Below, piece after piece: positions 51,816-60,401 of a stretch of DNA of 64,000 bases. Below the pieces are notes generated by a model that saw only the letters and a list, made by a program, of their open reading frames with translations, was not told where the DNA came from and did not search any database. Within the stretch, counting starts at the first letter, position 1, and each line of letters begins with the position of its first letter. The stretch comes from Desulfopila_A sp964446655 (GTDB lineage: Bacteria; Desulfobacterota; Desulfobulbia; Desulfobulbales; Desulfocapsaceae). A program made the position numbers and the translations under genes. The stretch is taken from contig CAYUPL010000014.1 in assembly GCA_964446655.1 (NCBI GenBank), positions 7,217 to 71,216 on the forward strand, read 5' to 3'.

Positions 51816-53195
51816 TCAGTTTTTGAAACTGTGGACAGGTGCCGGGATCCGTCCACCCCAGGAAACAAATCGGCTTGATTTGCCGACATTACGAACGGGC
51901 ATAATGGGGCTTGCGCCAAATAAACCGCCAAAGCTGACATGGTCGCCGGCTTCTTTACCCGGCACGGGAATAAGCCGGGCTGCCGTTGTTTTATTGTTGA
52001 CCATGCCTATGGCCATCTCATCCGCGATAATGGCAGATATGGTGTCGGCGTCGACGGAACCGGGAATGGCGATCATGTCAAGGCCGACGGAACAGACACA
52101 TGTCATGGCCTCCAGCTTTTCCAGACAGAGTTCATCTCTGCCGACGGCATCTGCGAGGAGGGAATCTTCCATGACCGGAATGAAGGCGCCACTGAGACCT
52201 CCCACAGCCTTGCCGGCAAAGATGCCGCCTTTTTTTACCGCATCGTTGAGCATGGCCACAATGGCTGTCGACCCAGGCGCACCGATGGCGTCAACGCCTA
52301 AAATATGAAGAATTTCACCCACACTGTCACCAATGGTGGGAGTGGGAGCAAGGGAAAGATCGACCACACCGAACTCGATACCCAGTTCGCGGGAAACCTG
52401 TCTGCCCACCAGTTCACCACAACGTGTTACCCGGAAAGTCGTCTGTTTAATTTCATCGGCGAGATCATCAAGTAACAGGTTTTCCGCGCCTTTGTTGGTG
52501 ATCAGCCTTTCAAGCGAACGGGCAATGACGCCCGGTCCGCTGACGCCGACATTCAAAACCGCGTCGGCCTCGCCGGTGCCGTGGATGGCTCCGGCCATAA
52601 AGGGGTTGTCGCCAGGCTGATTACAGAATACCACAAACTTGGCAGCGCCGAATCCGCCTGAGTCCCGTGTAGCTTCGGCAAGGTCTTTGACGGTTTGACC
52701 GACCATGACCAGAGCGTCCATATTTATGCCTTTCTGACTACTGGCAATGTTGATTGAGGCGCATACCTTTTCCGTTACAGCAAGGGCTTCAGGGATGGAA
52801 AGGATATATTCTCTATCGGATTCGGTAAGGCCTTTTTCCACCTGAGCGGAAAAACCTCCCAGAATATCCACCCCGGCAATTCCGGCGGATTTGTCCAGAC
52901 ATTTGGCCAGCTCGACAAATTCGCGCCGCTTGAAGCCTTGTCCAACCAAGGCGATGGGAGTTACCGCAATACGTTTGTTAACAACCGGGATACCGAGTTT
53001 TCTGCCGATGCGGTCGCAGGTGGGGACGAAGTTTTCGGCCAGCAGGCGGATCTTTCGTTCAATATTATCACAGGTTGTGCGTATATCTCCACTGCGGCAA
53101 TCGAGAAGATTGATGCCCATGGTGACCGTGCGGACATCAAGATTTTCCTTTTGTATCATCTCGACGGTTGCAAGGATTTGGTCCGAGCGTAGCAT
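51816..53195 (-). CDS. UPF0210/PFL-family protein (DUF711)
   Basis: 459 residues, the usual size. VRTVTMGINLLDC at the N-terminus and the glycine-rich ALNVGVSGPGVIAR-like stretch (here AVLNVGVSGPGVIARSLE) are hallmarks. Function unknown; crystal structures show a glycyl-radical-enzyme-like barrel without the radical motif. The gene follows the ACT-domain gene by 20 bp, a pair conserved in many anaerobes. It ends in tandem stops TGA TAA. Confidence 0.9.
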   Translation of the reverse strand: MLRSDQILATVEMIQKENLDVRTVTMGINLLDCRSGDIRTTCDNIERKIRLLAENFVPTCDRIGRKLGIPVVNKRIAVTPIALVGQGFKRREFVELAKCLDKSAGIAGVDILGGFSAQVEKGLTESDREYILSIPEALAVTEKVCASINIASSQKGINMDALVMVGQTVKDLAEATRDSGGFGAAKFVVFCNQPGDNPFMAGAIHGTGEADAVLNVGVSGPGVIARSLERLITNKGAENLLLDDLADEIKQTTFRVTRCGELVGRQVSRELGIEFGVVDLSLAPTPTIGDSVGEILHILGVDAIGAPGSTAIVAMLNDAVKKGGIFAGKAVGGLSGAFIPVMEDSLLADAVGRDELCLEKLEAMTCVCSVGLDMIAIPGSVDADTISAIIADEMAIGMVNNKTTAARLIPVPGKEAGDHVSFGGLFGASPIMPVRNVGKSSRFVSWGGRIPAPVHSFKN

Positions 53196-53215
53196 TATTT
53201 TTCTCCGGGGAAATA

Positions 53216-53773
53216 TTATATCAGAGTGACTTCGTGGGTAACCTTGAAGATATCGTAATGTTGCATCATTACATGCATTCCGGCCTTCTCCGCGTAGAGA
53301 TCAAGCTCATGGCGCAGGTCCTTGATGGATTCTATGGCGCTGAGGTCAATCTGCAAAATCATGGTGTAACGCCCTGCAGTCAGGGTGGTTGACAGGTCAA
53401 GGATATTGATGCCTCTCTCGCAGCAGAAGGAGCTAATGCCATATACCAGACCGCTTTTATTTTCTCCTTGTGCGGTAACAATATAGGTTTTGGGGGGCAG
53501 CAGGGTTACAGTCGTATCCAGCGGTGTATCCATGAGCTTGACGATGACATCGAACCTGTTTTCTGAGTCGACCTGGGAGATGGCTGTATGAACCTCTGGC
53601 GGAGAAACGGCTTCCGGAAAAGCGGCAATCAGTGTCATGGTAAGATAGCCTCGCAGAATCGACTGACTGAGATCGGCCAGGTCACCGTTGAGTTCAAATA
53701 TCGCTCCGGTTACTTCAGCTATAATGCCTGGTCTGTCCTTTGACATCACAGATATGATCATCTGTTTTTCCAT
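53216..53773 (-). CDS. ACT-domain protein, GcvR/UPF0237-like
   Basis: 185 residues from ATG 53773 with GAAGGAGAGGAAG before it; the open frame continues to 53866 without support. Two ACT domains: QMIISVMSKDRPGIIAEVTG (about 4-23) and TYIVTAQGENKSGLVYGISS (about 97-116). ACT domains bind amino acids and regulate enzymes. Genetic pairing with UPF0210 suggests that it senses a ligand for that protein. Confidence 0.85.
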   Translation of the reverse strand: MEKQMIISVMSKDRPGIIAEVTGAIFELNGDLADLSQSILRGYLTMTLIAAFPEAVSPPEVHTAISQVDSENRFDVIVKLMDTPLDTTVTLLPPKTYIVTAQGENKSGLVYGISSFCCERGINILDLSTTLTAGRYTMILQIDLSAIESIKDLRHELDLYAEKAGMHVMMQHYDIFKVTHEVTLI

Positions 53774-53937
53774 ATTCTTCCTCTCCTTCAGCGCAGGGCG
53801 GTTTCGTAATATTTGTAGCGAAAGGGCGCTAGTATACTCCTGTGAAACAGCACTTGTAAACAACAATGCTGTCGAGGTCCGTTAATGATTCAGGAGAGTG
53901 GCGGCATGGAGAGAGTGAAGAGAGAGCCTTTTCTTTA

Positions 53938-54147
53938 TCAGCGGGAAAAGCGATGGTGTAGTGCACCGTCCCGGGCTTTTTTGTTATTGAGCATGTTTTG
54001 CAGTGTTTGCAGTTCCGCCCTTGCCTGTCTGAGTTCGTCCTTGATGGGGCCCTGATCCCGATAGTCGGTGTGCAGAAGTTGATCTTCTAAGGAAGAAACT
54101 CTTTTTTGGCTTTTATAAACTTCCCGAGCTATAGCTCTGATTGACAT
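53938..54147 (-). CDS. Small coiled-coil protein
   Basis: 69 residues from ATG 54147 with AAGGAG 9 bp upstream. MSIRAIAREVYKSQKRVSSL then a heptad-rich helix (LRQARAELQTLQNMLNNKK, about 38-56). No family recognised beyond small helical proteins common in deltaproteobacteria. Confidence 0.6.
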   Translation of the reverse strand: MSIRAIAREVYKSQKRVSSLEDQLLHTDYRDQGPIKDELRQARAELQTLQNMLNNKKARDGALHHRFSR

Positions 54148-54295
54148 GGTGAAGTACTCCTTATTTTGCCGGATTGTTGATTGTGATGAGAGAGGGTTAC
54201 CAGGAGAGCCGGCAGGCTGTCTTTTGAGGTGCGGTAATGTACGGGGCAGAGGTGACCCGCGGAGCCGTCTGGTGTTGTCTGGCGTTGTGCAGGTA

Positions 54296-54685
54296 TCACA
54301 TTTCTTCAAGAGCAAGTGTAACCATTTCCCTCACTTGGGGACTGGGGTCCTTCTGCATTTTTGTGATCAGCCGTTTCGCCTCGTCGGTTCCGATTATCCC
54401 GAGAATGCCGATGGCTTCACCTCTGATGAGTGCCGACTCATTGGCAAGAGCCCTTTCGAGAGAGGGCACGGCGCGCGCCGAGAGGCATGGTTTGAGTGCG
54501 CCCAGCTCTTCAAAAAGAAGAGTGAGTCCGAGTCGGACGCTGAAGCGCTCGTCCTGGAGCAGCTCGCCTGTCCAGTCAAAGTACTGCGGTTCTTTTCTGA
54601 ACATGGAAACGATGTTGTCGACATAGCCCATTTCGAGGAAGTCACCAATGACTTTTTTCAGTTCAGTGTCGCTGACTCCGCTCAT
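54296..54685 (-). CDS. HEAT-repeat protein
   Basis: 129 residues from ATG 54685 with GAGGA upstream. Three helical repeats of the PBS-lyase/HEAT type: RFSVRLGLTLLFEEL, SALIRGEAIGILGIIG and SPQVREMVTLALEEM. Probably a protein-interaction adaptor. It starts 10 bp after the LysE stop on the minus strand. Confidence 0.75.
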   Translation of the reverse strand: MSGVSDTELKKVIGDFLEMGYVDNIVSMFRKEPQYFDWTGELLQDERFSVRLGLTLLFEELGALKPCLSARAVPSLERALANESALIRGEAIGILGIIGTDEAKRLITKMQKDPSPQVREMVTLALEEM

Positions 54686-54695
54686 GTTGCAGTCC

Positions 54696-55325
54696 TCATG
54701 TTGTCGTGCCGAGTGCGATGCCGGAGCCGATGAAAAGGGAAGCAAAAAGACGGCTTACAATTTTTTCAAGACGGCTGTTTTTCACGCTGTGATGCGTTTT
54801 CGCGCTTATCCGGGCATAGAGAAAAAGACAGATAAAAGAATATGCCATGAAGGTCACCACGAGAATGGTAAACTGAGGGAGCAGGGCCGCCTGGTGGTCG
54901 ATGAAATGGGGAAAGAGGGCGGTGGTGAAAGCGATGGCTTTGGGGTTGCTCAAGGCAACCATCAGTCCCTGGGAGTACATGGCCAACCGGCTTTTGTCAT
55001 ACCGCGGGGCAGTCTTGCCTGTGTCTGGTATTCGTGGGGAAAAGCCGTTTCTCCACAACTTGATACCAAGATAAACAAGATAGAGGGCTCCCAGCCCTTT
55101 GATGAGAGCAAAGGTTGTGGAGGAGTAGAGTACCAGTGCGCCGAGGCCCAGCACGGAACAAAGCGACATGAGAAACAGGCCGCTGACATTGCCTAAAATG
55201 GTAAAAACAATGCGGTTGCTGCTATACGTCATACTGTGTGTGGCAACCAGCAAAACAGCAGGTCCCGGTGTGATCGTCGCTACCAGGGCTATGGAAGAGA
55301 AGAGCAGCCAGGTTTCTAAATCCAT
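54696..55325 (-). CDS. LysE/RhtB-family amino acid exporter
   Basis: 209 residues from ATG 55325 (AAGGA 9 bp upstream; a TTG at 55334 is the alternative). Six helices; ALVATITPGPAVLLVATHS is the TPGP signature of LysE/RhtB transporters. Inner-membrane exporter of amino acids or derivatives; the substrate cannot be told from sequence. Confidence 0.9.
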   Translation of the reverse strand: MDLETWLLFSSIALVATITPGPAVLLVATHSMTYSSNRIVFTILGNVSGLFLMSLCSVLGLGALVLYSSTTFALIKGLGALYLVYLGIKLWRNGFSPRIPDTGKTAPRYDKSRLAMYSQGLMVALSNPKAIAFTTALFPHFIDHQAALLPQFTILVVTFMAYSFICLFLYARISAKTHHSVKNSRLEKIVSRLFASLFIGSGIALGTTT

Positions 55326-55499
55326 TGTTGACAATCCTTGAAAAAGACCTCATTGCCGAGGCTTTTTAAAATAATAAAAAGGCATCACTTTTGGTGACTC
55401 AAGAGTGCTGTACCATACCCACGGCTTCTGCCTGTTTTGCCGCCAACGACTCATCTCTTTCTTATACATCAACTGTCGAAAAAAAGCACCTTGCTTCGC

Positions 55500-55541
55500 G
55501 CCTCGCGTCCACGGCAACCCCCGGCTGGTGAAAAATCCGGC
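55500..55541 (+). repeat. Dispersed repeat, subtype 1, copy D
   Basis: GCCTCGCGTCCACGGCAACC followed by CCCGGCTGGTGAAAAATCCGG, differing from copy A (8539-8579) by one substitution, a C/T change and one inserted C. It is followed here by a run of seven T, so together with the CCGG pair it could act as a weak hairpin end. Confidence 0.7.
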
Positions 55542-55689
55542 TTTTTTTGAGGTTGTAAGAAGAGAAAAGTGTCGTTATCCGCGGCAATGCCGTATTTTTT
55601 GAAAAAGAAGGGCGCTTTTTCCTTGGAGGCCGGGTATATTATTTTGTTCTTGATCTCACCGGAGGAATGGGGCCGGCGTCTGCCTTATA

Positions 55690-55942
55690 CGTTTCTGATT
55701 ACGTATAATCCTCAGCCATGATCTCTTTATCCGGGAGACAGATCGGAGTCTGCGCTTACCTAAATTTTTCTAGGAAAGACTGAGGGGACTGATCGGAGTC
55801 TGCGCTTACCTTTTTTTCACGTTGTTTTGTGAAAATAAATCTGTCTCCCGTATTCGAAGAAGAAAAATAAAATCAGTCCCCTAGCTGCCGAGTCACTGGC
55901 AGCGTATGCGATTTGGCTGTGCTTCGTACGTAATCAGATACG
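55690..55942. mobile_element. Composite of interleaved inverted and direct repeats (REP/BIME-like remnant)
   Basis: Three inverted pairs: CGTTTCTGATTACGTA (55690-55705) with TACGTAATCAGATACG (55927-55942), 15 of 16; CGGGAGACAGAT (55732-55743) with ATCTGTCTCCCG (55839-55850), perfect; AGGGGACTGAT (55783-55793) with ATCAGTCCCCT (55872-55882), perfect. The left arms of the last two are each fused to an identical 20-bp direct repeat, GATCGGAGTCTGCGCTTACC, at 55741-55760 and 55791-55810. The last two pairs interleave rather than nest. No transposase remains. Confidence 0.7.
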
Positions 55943-56075
55943 AAAATGTGTCTTGCGCGCAAACCACATTTACCCGAGCCCCTATGTTGAAGGTGTTGAA
56001 GAAGGTTTGCCGACGCCGCTCCTCCGGGCTGGAGTTAAAAAAACCTGCAAATTTGGTTCCAGTGTGTCATGCACT

Positions 56076-56115
56076 TTGGCATAACTCGGCATAACGTGGG
56101 ATAACGTAACATAAG
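56076..56115. repeat. Imperfect 10-bp tandem array, four units
   Basis: TTGGCATAAC, TCGGCATAAC, GTGGGATAAC, GTAACATAAG follow each other without gap. It ends right before AGGAGGTGG and about 45 bp from the 3' end of the MobB-like gene. Confidence 0.6.
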
Positions 56116-56158
56116 GAGGTGGTGGGTCTGTTCGTGGAAACCGCCTCCGCGAGCTGTG

Positions 56159-56752
56159 TCATGAAAGAGGCGCAGCGCTGTCGAGGTACCATCCTTTGAG
56201 GGCATCGTAACGGATTTCGTCCAGTTCGGCAAAACCGCTGCAGCCATCGGAGGTCACAATAAGATCGGCCTGTCGGAGTCGTTCCATGGCCCGTGGTTTG
56301 ATTTTCCGGGCCATGTTTTTGATCATGACCAGCAAGCCGGGTCGGATAAATGCTCCCAGGCTGTTGGACTCACAGATCACCGCAGCAGGCATTTCAATCC
56401 GGCGGCGAAAAAGGTCAAAGCCGGTTTCGATTCCGCTGTCATCACTGCGAAGATAGAAGACGCGGGATGCACCGGCCCGCAGCATTCTCGAGGTATCTTT
56501 ATGGGTTTCGGGGCGGGTCTCTTCGAAAAGAAATTGAGCCGGCTCTGCCGGAGAGTGGTTGCCGTGGAAAATTTCTTCGTCCGGGTAAATCGCTGAAACT
56601 TTGAGGGCATATATCTGCTGCTCGACCGCGATCTTGGCAATGAGGCGGCAGATAAACTCGGTTTTGCCGACGTTGCGGCCGGTTCCTCCAACGATAAGGA
56701 GGTGGCTGTCTTGAAGCATGTGTATGAGATCGTTTGAAGGGTGATTAAACAT
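56159..56752 (-). CDS. MobB-like P-loop NTPase
   Basis: About 197 residues from ATG 56752, or 186 from ATG 56719; neither has a clear ribosome site, and the frame extends to 56920 without support. LLIVGGTGRNVGKTEFICRLI is a GxxxxGKT P-loop as in MobB and SIMIBI NTPases; a second region reads IVTSDGCSG near the end. MobB assists molybdopterin guanine dinucleotide insertion, but no mob or moa genes are nearby, so the functional call is tentative. Confidence 0.55.
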   Translation of the reverse strand: MFNHPSNDLIHMLQDSHLLIVGGTGRNVGKTEFICRLIAKIAVEQQIYALKVSAIYPDEEIFHGNHSPAEPAQFLFEETRPETHKDTSRMLRAGASRVFYLRSDDSGIETGFDLFRRRIEMPAAVICESNSLGAFIRPGLLVMIKNMARKIKPRAMERLRQADLIVTSDGCSGFAELDEIRYDALKGWYLDSAAPLS

Positions 56753-57010
56753 TGAACCATTGATTCCGCTGCTCACCTTATTGTTCCCGGAGAACAAAGG
56801 CAAGCTGTATTTCCGGTGGTCCGGTCCGGTTGAGTATAAAAAAAGAGAAGTATCGACTGTGTGGCAAAGGAAGAAAAAGACGGTGGGCGACCATGCCCGG
56901 CATGCAGAAACGAGGTTCAATTGCCGTTTAAAACTTCATCGATGAGAAAACAGGCCGGATCGTCAAGTCGATCCGGCTGGATCAATACAAACTTTCTTGC
57001 CGTTGCCGGG

Positions 57011-57499
57011 TCAGTATGACTCGGAATCCCTGGGGTTGAATTCGGCATTTTCCACCCACCAGTCCGGACGTCGCACCATATCGAGCAGGTTTTTGGTAGT
57101 GTGCAGGTGATAACTTTCCTGGCGCATCAGTACTTCAAAGAGTTTTTTGCTTTCCGGATCATCGGCTTCCTCAAACTTTTCCTTGTAAAAGTCGAGACCG
57201 CGTTGCTCGATTTCAACGGCTTTTTCGTAATCTTCCACCGCATCGACGGTGATACCGGTGATACCGTCATCCTTTTTCATCTCTTCAAAGACGGTCTTGA
57301 TATCAAGCGCCTGGCCTTTGCCTGGCTCAACGGCTAGTTTTTTACGGAGCTGTTCTATGGCGACTCGGTGCCGCACTTCATCTTCCGCAAGCATCAACAG
57401 AACTTTTTTGATACCTTCGGCCGGAGCGTTTTCCGCCATTTTACGATAGAGATTTTCTGCATCTTTTTCCATCTGGATGGAAAATTCGAAATAATCCAT
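57011..57499 (-). CDS. Ferritin-like diiron protein (rubrerythrin-related)
   Basis: 162 residues, AAGGAGG before the ATG. Four-helix bundle with metal-ligand pairs EKDAENLY and EDEVRHRVAIEQL, then EIEQRGLDFYKEKF and RQESYHLHTTKNLLD. No rubredoxin domain at the C-terminus, unlike true rubrerythrin. Likely oxidative stress or iron handling in the cytoplasm. Confidence 0.85.
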   Translation of the reverse strand: MDYFEFSIQMEKDAENLYRKMAENAPAEGIKKVLLMLAEDEVRHRVAIEQLRKKLAVEPGKGQALDIKTVFEEMKKDDGITGITVDAVEDYEKAVEIEQRGLDFYKEKFEEADDPESKKLFEVLMRQESYHLHTTKNLLDMVRRPDWWVENAEFNPRDSESY

Positions 57500-57601
57500 G
57501 TTGCCTCCTTGGTTGATTTATACTATCCGTGCAGTCTATTCATTTTTATGATTCGAAACAAGATAATTTCTATATATTGTTTGTCGCGTGTTTAAATTAA
57601 G

Positions 57602-57622
57602 ACAGCTCTTCATAAGAGCTGT
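57602..57622. terminator. Orphan hairpin in the ferritin/GGDEF divergent gap
   Basis: ACAGCTCTT-CAT-AAGAGCTGT, a perfect 9-bp stem with a 3-nt loop, followed on the plus strand by TCTTTT. It lies between two divergent genes, about 100 bp from the ferritin start and 170 bp from the GGDEF start, so it does not terminate either coding unit. It could end a small RNA or act as an attenuator. Confidence 0.5.
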
Positions 57623-57793
57623 TCTTTTGGTGAGCTAAAAGTTATTATAGATAAAGATTTAGTGACCTATTGCGGCACGATTGAGGTGGACTATGTTGCA
57701 CAACTCGCCGGAGCCTGCGGTGGAGGTGGATTCAACATTAGAGCGAAGAGACCTCTATAACAGTTCAAAAACGATTGCCGGAAAAGAAAAACA

Positions 57794-58915
57794 TTGCACG
57801 AAAAGAAAGAACAAACAAGTCTCATCGCTCTGCAGATGTGGCTGCGTGGAGTAATCTATGCCGGCTACATAGATGAGAGCAGCGCTGAAGCACGAAAGCA
57901 GATAATTGTCAGCTCTGTTTTCAGTCTTGTCAGCTTTATTTTCCTTATTCTTTTCGGGATGGAGAATTTCAGACAGGGCAATGCCGAGTTGGCCTTGGTT
58001 GTATTTGGTGCGGCGATCATCAGTGGTGTCAATTATCTCTTTCTCTGCAGAACCGGGAAACACCAGGTGTCTTCCATTGTCATTGTTTTGATGATGACCT
58101 TGCTCTGCCTCTATCTCCTCTGTACCGGCGGCAATGCATCAACCGGTCCTCTGTGGATGTTTGTCCTGCCGGCACTGATTTTTTATATATTAGGGCTGTT
58201 TCGCGGGGCTATTTTTCTGGGCGCTCTTCTTGTACTTGTTGCTTTTATACTTTTTGTACCGGAGAATGGCTTTCTGCAGACGGAGTATCCGGCAGCCTTT
58301 TTGGGTCGTTTTGTTGCAGCGCTACTTTCCGTGAGCCTCCTGGCCTTTGTTTATGAGTATACAAGAGAAGATGACCGCAGGGAACTGCTCGCTTTGAGTC
58401 GAAGGCTTGACCGTCTTTCCCGTAGAGATGAATTGACCGGGATTGCCAACAGGCGAGATATGTTTGAGCGACTCCGGCATGAGCTGGAGCGATTGGAGCG
58501 CAGCGGCAGTCTCTTCAGTATTTTGCTGGCGGATATCGACAACTTTAAAGAGGTAAACGATAGCCATGGCCATGAATGCGGCGATTTTTGTCTACAGGAA
58601 GTTGCCCGGATTTTTACCGCTTCCACCCAGAAGCGCGACAGTGTTGCCCGTTGGGGTGGAGAGGAGTTTCTGGTTTTCCTGCCTGAAACATCAGGCGAGC
58701 AGGCGCTCAAAACAGCGGAGCGGCTGCGGCGTACTATTCTTGAACATACCTTCAGCTATCAAGGGATTTCCATTCCGTTGACCATAAGCATCGGTGTAGC
58801 CGAATATGTGCCGGGACAGTCACTAAACCAGTTGATCAACCGTGCCGATAAATATCTCTACCTGGCAAAACGTAATGGGAGAAACCGGGTGGAATACGAT
58901 CAGTCAAGGCAGTAG
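57794..58915 (+). CDS. Membrane-bound GGDEF diguanylate cyclase
   Basis: 373 residues from a TTG preceded by GGAAAAG; ATG 57836 is an alternative (359 residues). Five to six N-terminal membrane helices (about 35-190) form an unnamed sensor, then a GGDEF domain with RDELTGIANRRDMFERL and the active GGEEF (VARWGGEEFLVFLP). The product-inhibition site RxxD, expected 5 residues before GGEEF, reads QKRD and is therefore not conserved. It would make c-di-GMP at the inner membrane. Confidence 0.92.
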   Translation: MHEKKEQTSLIALQMWLRGVIYAGYIDESSAEARKQIIVSSVFSLVSFIFLILFGMENFRQGNAELALVVFGAAIISGVNYLFLCRTGKHQVSSIVIVLMMTLLCLYLLCTGGNASTGPLWMFVLPALIFYILGLFRGAIFLGALLVLVAFILFVPENGFLQTEYPAAFLGRFVAALLSVSLLAFVYEYTREDDRRELLALSRRLDRLSRRDELTGIANRRDMFERLRHELERLERSGSLFSILLADIDNFKEVNDSHGHECGDFCLQEVARIFTASTQKRDSVARWGGEEFLVFLPETSGEQALKTAERLRRTILEHTFSYQGISIPLTISIGVAEYVPGQSLNQLINRADKYLYLAKRNGRNRVEYDQSRQ

Positions 58916-58929
58916 AAGCCGTATCTTTT

Positions 58930-60207
58930 TCACCCGGTAAGGTTCGTCGGCTTGGGACTGCCGCCGACGAGAGAGCGAAGATCATGGCCGCTTGGAACCT
59001 GGAAGACCCGCAGGTCGAACTCAGAGACCGCCGCAAGAAGGTGATCAAAAATATCAGCTTGAATTGCTTCGTAATGTGCCCAGATCTGGTCTCTTGAGAA
59101 GACGTAGATTTCCAGGGGCAAACCGTGATCGGTAGGGGCAAGCTGCCGCACCAGAAACGTCATGTCCTGGTTGATGTTTTCGTTATGGCGCAGGTAGGCT
59201 ATGACATAGGCTCTGAAGATGCCGATGTTCGTCTGCCGCCTCCCATTGAGCAGCGTTCGTTTTTCCTGGAGAAATGCGGTGTTGTGTTGTTCTATCTCTT
59301 TTTCTTTTCGCTCGATATACTCTCGCAATATCTCAATGCGCGACAACCCGGCTATCATCTCTTCATCGCAGAAGCGAATGGAATGCAGGTCGATATAGAG
59401 AGGTCGTTTTATTCTTCTCCCTTTCGATTCCTTCATGCCCCGCCAGTTTTTAAAAGAAGAAGACACCAGAGCATAGGTTGGAATGGTGGAGATGGTTTTG
59501 TCGAAATTCTGCACTTTGACCGTGTGTATGGAGAGAGAAATAACGTCTCCATCGGCGCCGTACTGCGGCATTTCGATCCAGTCTCCGACGCGGACAAGAT
59601 CGGAGGCGCCGAGCTGCAGAGAAGCGACAAATCCAAGAATGGAGTCTTTGAAGATGAGCAATATTACGGCTGTGAGGCCACCAAGTACGGACAGGATTCC
59701 CCAGGGGGAGCGACCACTGAAAATAGATATAATAAATATTATACCAAGTATATAGCTGATGATACGCAGGGCATCGGTGTACCCTGCCAGTACTGAATGA
59801 CGGGTACGGCTGACGATGATATCGATCTCCTTGGCGGAGGTGAGCAGGGAGTTCAGAGCTTGTATGGCGACAATGACAAAACCGGCGTTAAGGAGCCTTC
59901 GTGAAAGAAGATAGCCGGCCCCGCCTGGTTCTAAGAGAGAATCTACTGCAAGGGAAAATATTGTCAGCGGCACCAACCAGCTTACCCGAATAAAAAAATT
60001 GGTGCGGACCAGTGGGGCGCCCCATTGATAACGTTTCTTCTCTATCCATTGCAGAACAAGTCGTAGCAGGGTTTTTCTGATGGTATAGGTTGCAGCTGTC
60101 GCAATAATTGTGACAAAAAGAAAAAGCAGAAGGAGGGAGAGCCCTTGTGCTGTCGCCGCCGGGATATCCCAGCTCATTAACCGTTCCGCAAGCCATTCTG
60201 TGTTCAT
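58930..60207 (-). CDS. MscS-type mechanosensitive channel, YbdG/MscM class
   Basis: 425 residues from ATG 60207; the frame is open to 60318. Five membrane helices, the pore helix and beta domain ILLIFKDSILGFVASLQLGASDLVRVGDWIEMP, and a C-terminal region TNIGIFRAYVIAYLRHNENI with RQLAPTDHGLPLEIYVF. As remembered, E. coli YbdG shares long stretches of this (GDWLEMPKYGADGAVI, MTNIGTFRAYLNEYL). It opens at moderate membrane tension to protect against osmotic downshock. Confidence 0.92.
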   Translation of the reverse strand: MNTEWLAERLMSWDIPAATAQGLSLLLLFLFVTIIATAATYTIRKTLLRLVLQWIEKKRYQWGAPLVRTNFFIRVSWLVPLTIFSLAVDSLLEPGGAGYLLSRRLLNAGFVIVAIQALNSLLTSAKEIDIIVSRTRHSVLAGYTDALRIISYILGIIFIISIFSGRSPWGILSVLGGLTAVILLIFKDSILGFVASLQLGASDLVRVGDWIEMPQYGADGDVISLSIHTVKVQNFDKTISTIPTYALVSSSFKNWRGMKESKGRRIKRPLYIDLHSIRFCDEEMIAGLSRIEILREYIERKEKEIEQHNTAFLQEKRTLLNGRRQTNIGIFRAYVIAYLRHNENINQDMTFLVRQLAPTDHGLPLEIYVFSRDQIWAHYEAIQADIFDHLLAAVSEFDLRVFQVPSGHDLRSLVGGSPKPTNLTG

Positions 60208-60401
60208 TGTTTTTTTTGTAGAAGAAAAAATTGAATCGTAAAATGATGAGTTTCCTTGGTCGTCTCTGTTTCGAACAGGCCTGACGAAATATATTGGTAT
60301 TGTCTTTGAAAAATACACTTTTCAGAGTATTCTTGAGTAAGTGTAATAAATAGACAGCCTCATATCAATGGAATTACGAAATCTCAACAGGTTTATCTGC
60401 G

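Larger units (their letters stand above)
55326..56158. other. Gene-free repeat island (833 bp)
   Basis: No credible gene: the frames here lack ribosome sites and family resemblance. It holds the subtype-1 repeat (55500-55541), a nest of inverted and direct repeats (55690-55942) and a short tandem array (56076-56115). This is the largest gap of the window. Confidence 0.6.

Noticed and set aside
55405..55602. 65-residue open frame in the repeat island
   Set aside because: It reads through dispersed repeat copy D and has no ribosome site; it is a repeat-derived frame.
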